NCBI GenBank assembly: GCA_016200355.1
Contig: JACQEY010000055.1
Coordinates: 1 to 40,333, forward strand
DNA: 40,333 bases
Direction: 5' to 3'
Origin: Nitrospirota bacterium
GTDB taxonomy: Bacteria > Nitrospirota > Nitrospiria > Nitrospirales > Nitrospiraceae
The notes beneath the pieces were generated by a model. The model searched no databases and was not told where the DNA came from. It saw only the letters and a list, made by a program, of their open reading frames with translations. The position numbers were made by a program, and so were the translations under genes. Every line of letters starts with the position of its first letter. The first letter of the stretch is position 1. Shown here piece after piece: positions 35,751-40,333 of the stretch.

Positions 35751-35820
35751 ATTTGGTTTGTCTGGTTGATCTGGTTCGTTTCGTTCAACCAAATAGTCAG
35801 ACAGACCAGACAAACCAAAT
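35751..35820. repeat. Inverted repeat, TTTGGTTTGTCTGGT type, long copy
   Basis: ATTTGGTTTGTCTGGT (35751-35766) pairs perfectly over 16 bp with ACCAGACAAACCAAAT (35805-35820). Further CTGGTT and CAGACAG words sit inside. It lies between flgN and flgK in the transcribed operon and shares a 15-mer with the copy at 2.9 kb. The 12-mer TTCAGCATCCTG (35829-35840) follows at the flgN stop. Confidence 0.85.
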
Positions 35821-35840
35821 AAACTAAATTCAGCATCCTG

Positions 35841-36350
35841 CTAACCCTTCTGTCGAAACATCAAGGCGCCCATGCCACATTCTCGAGGCGCTCCGGATTC
35901 GGAATAGAGCCCCAGAGGGGCCGTGGCCTGGCGCACGACGTTCAACCCTTTTCTGATAAATGCCTGTAGGCTGTTCAGGATGCCGGCATTGATCGATATC
36001 TCGTGACGAAGCGCACGAATCTTTTCGGCCATCCCCGCATACAACATTTCCAGCCGCTGGGCATCGGTCGTTTCGAGCCGTTCAAGAATGACACTCAGGG
36101 ATATGGCTGACGGAGCGAGACTCCAACGATCAGCCAACCGCACGACCCAGGCCGTTCGCTCCGTTTCGAGCAGAAGAAGTTCATCCAGCAGCCCGGCGCG
36201 CTGACGATTGACCTCAGTCATATCTGTCAATGTCAGTGTTCGAAGGGCCTGCCGTTCTCGTTGAATATTGTCCGCCAGCGCATCGCACTGGGCTTCTTCA
36301 CGGCGTAGGATAAGATCCAGTTGCTGGAGGGATGTCACGATGTCCTGCAT
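35841..36350 (-). CDS. flgN: Flagellar export chaperone FlgN
   Basis: 169 aa, mostly helical. The N-terminal QQLDLILRREEAQCDALADN and LTDMTEVNRQRAGLLDELLLLE helices, and a C-terminal SLQAFIRKGLNVVRQATAPLGLYSESG segment, fit the FlgN family. It keeps FlgK and FlgL unfolded for export, and its genes lie next to theirs here. The Shine-Dalgarno is weak. A 74-nt gap with a repeat hairpin separates it from flgM. Confidence 0.9.
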   Translation of the reverse strand: MQDIVTSLQQLDLILRREEAQCDALADNIQRERQALRTLTLTDMTEVNRQRAGLLDELLLLETERTAWVVRLADRWSLAPSAISLSVILERLETTDAQRLEMLYAGMAEKIRALRHEISINAGILNSLQAFIRKGLNVVRQATAPLGLYSESGAPRECGMGALMFRQKG

Positions 36351-36370
36351 AGTTCTCGGTATCCATTACG

Positions 36371-36416
36371 CGTGAAGCGTCGTTCGTTTCCGGATTCGGA
36401 CGCTTCGCGCTTCACG
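36371..36416. repeat. Inverted repeat, GTGAAGC type
   Basis: CGTGAAGCGTCG on the left faces CGCTTCGCGCTTCACG (36401-36416) on the right. The left word GTGAAGCGTCGTT is shared with the array inside the membrane kinase gene at 29.5 kb. It lies between flgM and flgN within the operon. Confidence 0.75.
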
Positions 36417-36424
36417 GATTGCTG

Positions 36425-36727
36425 CTAGAGAATCGCGTCGGTGAGCGTCTGACGGATGAGTGCATCGGCAACCTGTTTCCCCGACACCATATACGTGCCG
36501 GCGTCTATCGATCGGCTAATTCGCTCAATCTGCGCTTCTCGTTCGGCATCTGGCTGATCGGCCAACACCTTGATCCGCTGGATCTCCTTGGCCCGATCCG
36601 AGATCTGTACCCGATCCTGGCGTCCATCCTGCTGTGTATTCGGCTTCGCACTGACACCACCGGTTCCTTGGATACCGAGTAGGATCTTGGCAAGATAATC
36701 TGGCTTACCATGACCGGAGATCTGCAT
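36425..36727 (-). CDS. flgM: Anti-sigma-28 factor FlgM
   Basis: 100 aa. The C-terminal FlgM signature runs from about 40 to 97: DRVQISDRAKEIQRIKVL, REAQIERISRSIDAGTYMVSGKQVADALI. The N-terminus is disordered and low in hydrophobic residues, as expected for a protein exported through the hook. FlgM holds FliA inactive until the hook is complete. AGAGGAGCC lies 9 nt before the ATG. A strong FliA-like promoter sits 85 nt upstream, inside flgJ, giving the autoregulated late flgM expression known in enterobacteria. Confidence 0.93.
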   Translation of the reverse strand: MQISGHGKPDYLAKILLGIQGTGGVSAKPNTQQDGRQDRVQISDRAKEIQRIKVLADQPDAEREAQIERISRSIDAGTYMVSGKQVADALIRQTLTDAIL

Positions 36728-36762
36728 GACGATGGCTCCTCTCTGTTCTTTCTTTTACGAAC

Positions 36763-37167
36763 TTACCCCGACACGCTCTTGAGGGTGGGGGGGCGATCCT
36801 TGTCGCCTACAGTATCGGCTATCGGTTCTGAAAACTTGAGGGAAGTGGCATTTTTTTCTGTGTATTCTTGAATCATTCTTGCGAATCCAATCCCTCCCGC
36901 TTCGGACGCCAACCGGCCAATTTCCTGGTCATAAAAGGAGTAAAAATAGGCCCCCCCCTTGTTCTCCAGCACTCCTTTTGGAACAGTTGCTCTCATCTCT
37001 TTCAACAGGTTAGAGATAAAATAGGCTTCGAATTCATGGGCTGCGTCCTTGAGGTCGGCCACCTTCCCCTGCCGACCTTGGGGATAACCTTGAGGAACTT
37101 GCGGCAAGCCTAGTTCTATTTCGGCTATATTACTGACCGAGCTGAGACTCTTGATATCCTGGTACAC
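36763..37167 (-). CDS. flgJ: FlgJ-type rod-binding protein without muramidase domain
   Basis: 134 aa with a GTG start. The rod-binding core (about 38-110) is clear: DAAHEFEAYFISNLLKEMR, then GGAYFYSFYDQEIGRLASEAGGIGFARMI. The C-terminal muramidase of enterobacterial FlgJ is absent, so peptidoglycan opening needs another enzyme; the single-domain form is common outside gamma-proteobacteria. A G8 run on the coding strand (C8 at 36951-36958) and a C7 run near the end (G7 at 36787-36793) are slippage-prone. The 3' part contains the flgM promoter. The AT-rich 45-nt gap to flgI holds nothing else visible. Confidence 0.9.
   Translation of the reverse strand: MYQDIKSLSSVSNIAEIELGLPQVPQGYPQGRQGKVADLKDAAHEFEAYFISNLLKEMRATVPKGVLENKGGAYFYSFYDQEIGRLASEAGGIGFARMIQEYTEKNATSLKFSEPIADTVGDKDRPPTLKSVSG
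36812..36839 (-). promoter_or_regulatory. FliA promoter of flgM, inside flgJ
   Basis: Minus strand: TCAAGTTT (36839-36832), 12-nt spacer, GCCGATAC (36819-36812). A second CCGATA lies in the spacer (ACCGATA). The site lies within the last 80 nt of flgJ and 85 nt before the flgM ATG. Confidence 0.85.
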
Positions 37168-37212
37168 GACATCACCATATATTTACTATACGTAATTTAA
37201 TCAATCTATTAA

Positions 37213-38346
37213 CTATATAATATCAAGATTTGCCTGAAGTGCTCCAGCTGCTCTGAGGGCTGACAGAATAGCTACCAAATCCCTGGGGGTAACCCCGACT
37301 GCATTCAGTGCTTGCACCACTTCCCCAAGCGTAACCGTTTCACCCACAACCATCAGTCTAGATTCCTGCTCCTTCGCCTCCGTATGAACATCTTCAGTCA
37401 CGGTCGTCTGTCCACCAGTGGACCCGATTATCGGAGCAGGCGGCTGCGACACATTGAGGGTATTCTTCACCGAAATCGTCAGATTGCCATGGGAAATGGC
37501 GCAGGTAGAGATACGGACATGTTCTCCCAACACCACGGTGCCGGTTCGTTCATTCACCACAACTTTCGCAGGCAGGTCGACATTGACATCCAATCCTTCG
37601 ATCATGGCAATGTATTCCACGACTCGGCCACGAAATGTTTCCGGAATCGACGCCCGAACAATTCCGGCATTCACCGCCATCGCGCTCCCCTTGCCGAACA
37701 CCCCATCGATCGCTTCCGTCGTCCGAATCGCCGTCGTAAAGTCCGGTTGGCGCAGAAGCAACGAAACAGTTTCCCACGATTCGATATCGATTCCTGCATC
37801 TTTTTCGATGATCGCACCGCCAGGGACGGTCCCGGCGGCTTGATGGTTCTTGGTGACAGTGGCTCCGCCCGGCCCTCCCGTTCCTCCCAGGAACCCTCCA
37901 ATTGAAACTGGTCCTTGCGCCACGGCATACACTTGCTGGTTCGCCGCCTTCAGCGGGGTGAGCAACAAGGTGCCACCTTGCAGGCTCCTCGCATTGGCCA
38001 TGGAGGAGACCAGCACATCGACCGTCGCGCCTGGTTTGGCGAAAGGTGGCAGTTTGGCCGTCACGATGACCGAGGCAATGTTGCGCGTCAGCAACTGGAT
38101 CGGATTGATCACGAGGTTGATGCCCATCTTATTTAACATCGACATCATGGCCTGGATCGTGAACTGTCCGCCGATGACCTGATCCCCGGTTCGATCCAAG
38201 CCGACGACAAGACCGTAGCCGATCAACTGGTTGTCTCGAACCCCTTCGAAGGATCCTACGTCTTTGATGCGGACCGCATCAGCCGGTATCGCCCAGAGCA
38301 AAATTCCCAATACCAACAGCCCGATGCTCATCCGTGTTCGTATCAT
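37213..38346 (-). CDS. flgI: Flagellar P-ring protein FlgI
   Basis: 377 aa from the ATG at 38346, chosen because a signal peptide (MIRTRMSIGLLVLGILLWAI, ending PADA) begins there and the upstream small ORF ends in an ATGA overlap; the frame is open 21 codons further. The mature part starts VRIKDVGSFEGVRDNQLIGY and has GLVVGLDRTGDQV, NIASVIVTAKLPPFAKPG and a conserved C-terminus (LNAVGVTPRDLVAILSALRA). By family it forms the P-ring bushing in the periplasm around the rod, which implies a Gram-negative envelope. Confidence 0.96.
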   Translation of the reverse strand: MIRTRMSIGLLVLGILLWAIPADAVRIKDVGSFEGVRDNQLIGYGLVVGLDRTGDQVIGGQFTIQAMMSMLNKMGINLVINPIQLLTRNIASVIVTAKLPPFAKPGATVDVLVSSMANARSLQGGTLLLTPLKAANQQVYAVAQGPVSIGGFLGGTGGPGGATVTKNHQAAGTVPGGAIIEKDAGIDIESWETVSLLLRQPDFTTAIRTTEAIDGVFGKGSAMAVNAGIVRASIPETFRGRVVEYIAMIEGLDVNVDLPAKVVVNERTGTVVLGEHVRISTCAISHGNLTISVKNTLNVSQPPAPIIGSTGGQTTVTEDVHTEAKEQESRLMVVGETVTLGEVVQALNAVGVTPRDLVAILSALRAAGALQANLDII

Positions 38347-38651
38347 ATCGTGTGTCTCTCGTGCGTAAAAAGTGAATATTCTCGTCGACGAAAGAAGCGG
38401 GTGAACCAACCCTCGTCATCAACGATACCGGGCGGCGTGGATATGGATAATGACGTCTCTGTATCCGTTTCAATGTCTGTACAATTGTCAAAGTGTTGAG
38501 GAGGATCTACCGCTGCACGGCGTATGACTCCGTTCATCACCATCAACTCCAATGATCGCATCGTGACCATGCGGTGCCAGCAGTCCCAACGGACGCCCTT
38601 CGTTCGTCTCATGGCGTTTTTCATAGGTCGTGCGTTCTTGACAATCACCAT
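38343..38651 (-). CDS. Possible small gene between flgH and flgI
   Basis: 102 codons from the ATG at 38651, which overlaps the end of flgH by 7 nt; the stop overlaps the flgI start as ATGA. Coupling at both ends, and the 298-nt hole it would otherwise leave in a compact operon, are the arguments for it. The protein is rich in Met and Arg at the N-terminus and acidic in the middle (CTDIETDTETSLSIS), ending GWFTRFFRRREYSLF. I recognise no family and codon use does not clearly look coding, so it may be untranslated spacer. Confidence 0.4.
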   Translation of the reverse strand: MVIVKNARPMKNAMRRTKGVRWDCWHRMVTMRSLELMVMNGVIRRAAVDPPQHFDNCTDIETDTETSLSISTPPGIVDDEGWFTRFFRRREYSLFTHERHTI

Positions 38652-39361
38652 GGACTGACCCAATCAAGCACCCGAACGAGCCATCCTGGACGTTGAACGT
38701 CATCCACAACTCCCAGCCCTGAATACACAATCTTTGCATCTGCGATGGAGGAAGAGAGCACGGTATTCTTCGTATCGACATCCACCCGCCGCACGATGCC
38801 TCCAATCGTCATCAATTGCTTCTCGCTATTCACCGTGACCTCCCGGCGTCCCTCGATCCGAAGATCGCCGTTTGGCAGCACTTCCGTGACGATGACAGAA
38901 ATGGTTCCCGTCAAGGTCCCTTGACGATTCGTCGCGCCCTTGCCACCAAACTTATTGGCTGCACTTGCATCAATGCCCAGTCCTCGCGTGGCTTCGGCGC
39001 CGAGGCGAATGCCGGGAATGCCGATGTATCCAAAGGCGCCACCGGTTAGGCTGTTATGGATGGTGGAGTCTCGCTCGGCTGAGGTCTCGGCAGACTTCGA
39101 TCCCTTATGGTTCTCAACAATTTTGATCGTCAGAATATCGCCGACGCGCATCGCCCGTAAATCTTCATAGAGGTAGGCGCGACCATTTTCTTCTTGCCAG
39201 AGTGAACCCAACGTTTTCGGTGGCGGCAAGGAAGGAACTGTGAGCGTGGAAACGACTTTCGGCGACGGTGAGGCACAGCCATAACTGAGAAATGCGACCG
39301 TCAACATGGTTGCCGCCATGGCTGTATGGAGAGGGAGAGTACCAGGCTTAGTATTCAACAC
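38645..39361 (-). CDS. flgH: Flagellar L-ring lipoprotein FlgH
   Basis: 238 aa from the GTG at 39361, preferred because AGGAG lies 6 nt upstream and the lipoprotein signal follows (AATMLTVAFLSYGC, lipobox LSYGC); an ATG 18 codons upstream lies inside flgA. FlgH signatures: SLWQEENGRAYLYEDLRAMRVGD, LTIKIVENHKGSKSAET, GTISVIVTEVLPNGDLRIEG and IVRRVDVDTKNTVLSSSIADAKI. By family it forms the L-ring in the outer membrane. It overlaps the flgA stop by 14 nt. Confidence 0.95.
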   Translation of the reverse strand: MLNTKPGTLPLHTAMAATMLTVAFLSYGCASPSPKVVSTLTVPSLPPPKTLGSLWQEENGRAYLYEDLRAMRVGDILTIKIVENHKGSKSAETSAERDSTIHNSLTGGAFGYIGIPGIRLGAEATRGLGIDASAANKFGGKGATNRQGTLTGTISVIVTEVLPNGDLRIEGRREVTVNSEKQLMTIGGIVRRVDVDTKNTVLSSSIADAKIVYSGLGVVDDVQRPGWLVRVLDWVSPW

Positions 39362-40154
39362 GAACAGCTCCTGGCCCAACAATCTTCGCGCGCAACTCTT
39401 TGCCTGAATCGACATTGACTACCGTGGCAGTCTGTCCTATCTCCCCACTCGACTTAGCCAGGCCAACTACCTGAATCGAGAGCCCCCCGTGTCTTGCCTC
39501 GATGGATACGCGATCCCCCTTGCGTATGGCATAGGGCTTCTTTATCATCCCTAGGCGAATCGGGTTATTGGTCTGCAATGGACGCACAGCGCTCTTCCCA
39601 ATGACATCCTTCACGTCAGTAATCAGCTGATGGTCCAAATCTGTGAGTTTGATACGATGAACGGTAACATCCTCTGCGTCGATCACGCTGTCGATTTGGA
39701 TGACTCGTGTAGGGACGACGGCATCGATGGACGCCGACACATCGGCGATGGCATCGATCGTCTGCCAGGGTTGTCCATTCATGTTGACCTGAACATGAAA
39801 CACCCGGCGGCCGAGCCCTTCTTCAAGTCCGTTCGAGGAGACCCTCAGTTCAATACTGCCGGAAGGGATCTTCATCGGATCAAGCGGATCTACCACGACA
39901 GCATGAATGGCCCGGACCTTCCCCACCATCTCTCGTTCAAGCACTTGTAGAATACTTCGTTGGATCTGATCCGGATGCAGCTGGTACACCGTCGGTCTGG
40001 ATTCAATCCCCTTCAAGACTGAACGATGTGCAGAACTGTCTTCCCCGGCGGGCATTGCTTGGACCTGTTGGAGCGATGCGGCCTCTGCCGTGAGCGGTCC
40101 GAGGCATATCACGGCTGCTAGGGCCGACTGCATCAATGAACGAGGTACGATCAT
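39348..40154 (-). CDS. flgA: P-ring assembly chaperone FlgA
   Basis: 268 aa from the ATG at 40154, because GGAGGAG lies 8 nt upstream and a signal peptide begins there (SLMQSALAAVICLGPLTAEA). The C-terminal SAF-like region (about 150-268) is typical: VVPTRVIQIDSVIDAEDV, VIGKSAVRPLQTNNPI, YAIRKGDRVSIEARHGGLSI, then GEIGQTATVVNVDSGKELRA. FlgA works in the periplasm to help FlgI form the P-ring, and the two genes share an operon here. It is 26 nt downstream of flgG. Confidence 0.94.
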   Translation of the reverse strand: MIVPRSLMQSALAAVICLGPLTAEAASLQQVQAMPAGEDSSAHRSVLKGIESRPTVYQLHPDQIQRSILQVLEREMVGKVRAIHAVVVDPLDPMKIPSGSIELRVSSNGLEEGLGRRVFHVQVNMNGQPWQTIDAIADVSASIDAVVPTRVIQIDSVIDAEDVTVHRIKLTDLDHQLITDVKDVIGKSAVRPLQTNNPIRLGMIKKPYAIRKGDRVSIEARHGGLSIQVVGLAKSSGEIGQTATVVNVDSGKELRAKIVGPGAVRVEY

Positions 40155-40180
40155 AGGAAAGGCTCCTCCGTGCAACGCAC

Positions 40181-40333
40181 TTACCGTTTCAGATTGTTGG
40201 CAATCGACATCATTTCGTCCGAGGCTTGTATGGTCTTAGAATTTATTTCGTAGCTGCGTTGCGCAATGATCATGTTGACCATTTCCTCGGCCAGGTTCAC
40301 GTTGGAACTTTCCAGGAACCCCTGCTGGATGGT
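40181..40333 (-). CDS. flgG: Distal rod protein FlgG, C-terminal 50 residues
   Basis: The gene runs off the window. The visible end reads [20 protein letters not shown], then [20 protein letters not shown] and a closing NNLKR with a TAA stop at 40181-40183. The [13 protein letters not shown] and [11 protein letters not shown] motifs are the conserved C-terminal rod/hook signature of FlgG. It lies directly before flgA, as usual. Confidence 0.95.
   Translation of the reverse strand, partial: TIQQGFLESSNVNLAEEMVNMIIAQRSYEINSKTIQASDEMMSIANNLKR

Noticed and set aside
38488-38805. Alternative minus-strand frame overlapping flgH end
   Set aside because: More than half lies inside flgH and it lacks the stop/start coupling that the 38343-38651 frame shows.
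1-40333. tRNA, rRNA, insertion sequence or integrase genes
   Set aside because: None seen; no transposase or integrase motifs and no tRNA-like cloverleaf noticed by reading.

Overview
The window carries a flagellar, chemotaxis and c-di-GMP region, nearly all of it on the minus strand, with one embedded glycosylation-type gene island. Gene content and order (flgG-flgA-flgH-flgI-flgJ-flgM-flgN-flgK-flgL-csrA-fliW, then flagellin-flaG-fliD-fliS-fliT), the Gram-negative P- and L-ring genes, and protein style point to a Nitrospirota bacterium, plausibly Nitrospira. That assignment is an inference from style, not a database result.

Layout, right to left (the main direction of transcription): end of flgG (40.3 kb), flgA, flgH, a possible small gene, flgI, flgJ, flgM, flgN, flgK, flgL, csrA, fliW (32.6 kb). 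Next come a truncated-looking CarboxypepD_reg-type membrane protein and a membrane hybrid histidine kinase (32.4-29.3 kb). A soluble paralogous hybrid kinase converges on it from the plus strand (26.4-29.2 kb), preceded by a small protein and a degenerate HD-GYP protein. Divergent from these are an intact HD-GYP phosphodiesterase and a YcgR-like PilZ protein (24.5-22.6 kb). A tightly coupled block of eight genes follows (22.3-8.6 kb) with glycosyltransferases, methyltransferases, an aminotransferase and an NAD-dependent epimerase, most likely for flagellin or surface glycans. Then come an unknown protein, flagellin, flaG, fliD, fliS, a fliT-like gene, a diguanylate cyclase, a PilZ protein, an inverted-architecture MCP-like protein, an excisionase-type HTH protein and cheY.

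Regulation can be read from the sequence. Seven sites match a FliA (sigma-28) pattern, T(C/T)AAG-type -35, 11-12 nt spacer, (G/A/C)CCGATA-type -10. They precede the HTH gene, flagellin, both HD-GYP genes, the sensor kinase pair, csrA-fliW and flgM (inside flgJ). The flagellin leader has a hairpin with GGA in its tetraloop plus a GGA-containing Shine-Dalgarno, the arrangement expected for CsrA control, and csrA-fliW is in the same window.

The most unusual structural signal is a family of heptanucleotide-based, nested-palindrome repeats. They occupy most gaps that are not translationally coupled (sites near 0.5, 1.0, 2.2, 2.9, 8.5, 24.8, 29.3, 32.5, 35.8 and 36.4 kb). Three of them share a 20-base core exactly. 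Related heptamer arrays also lie in frame inside the second receiver domain of both convergent hybrid kinases, at the same loop, and one repeat encodes the C-terminal tail of one kinase.
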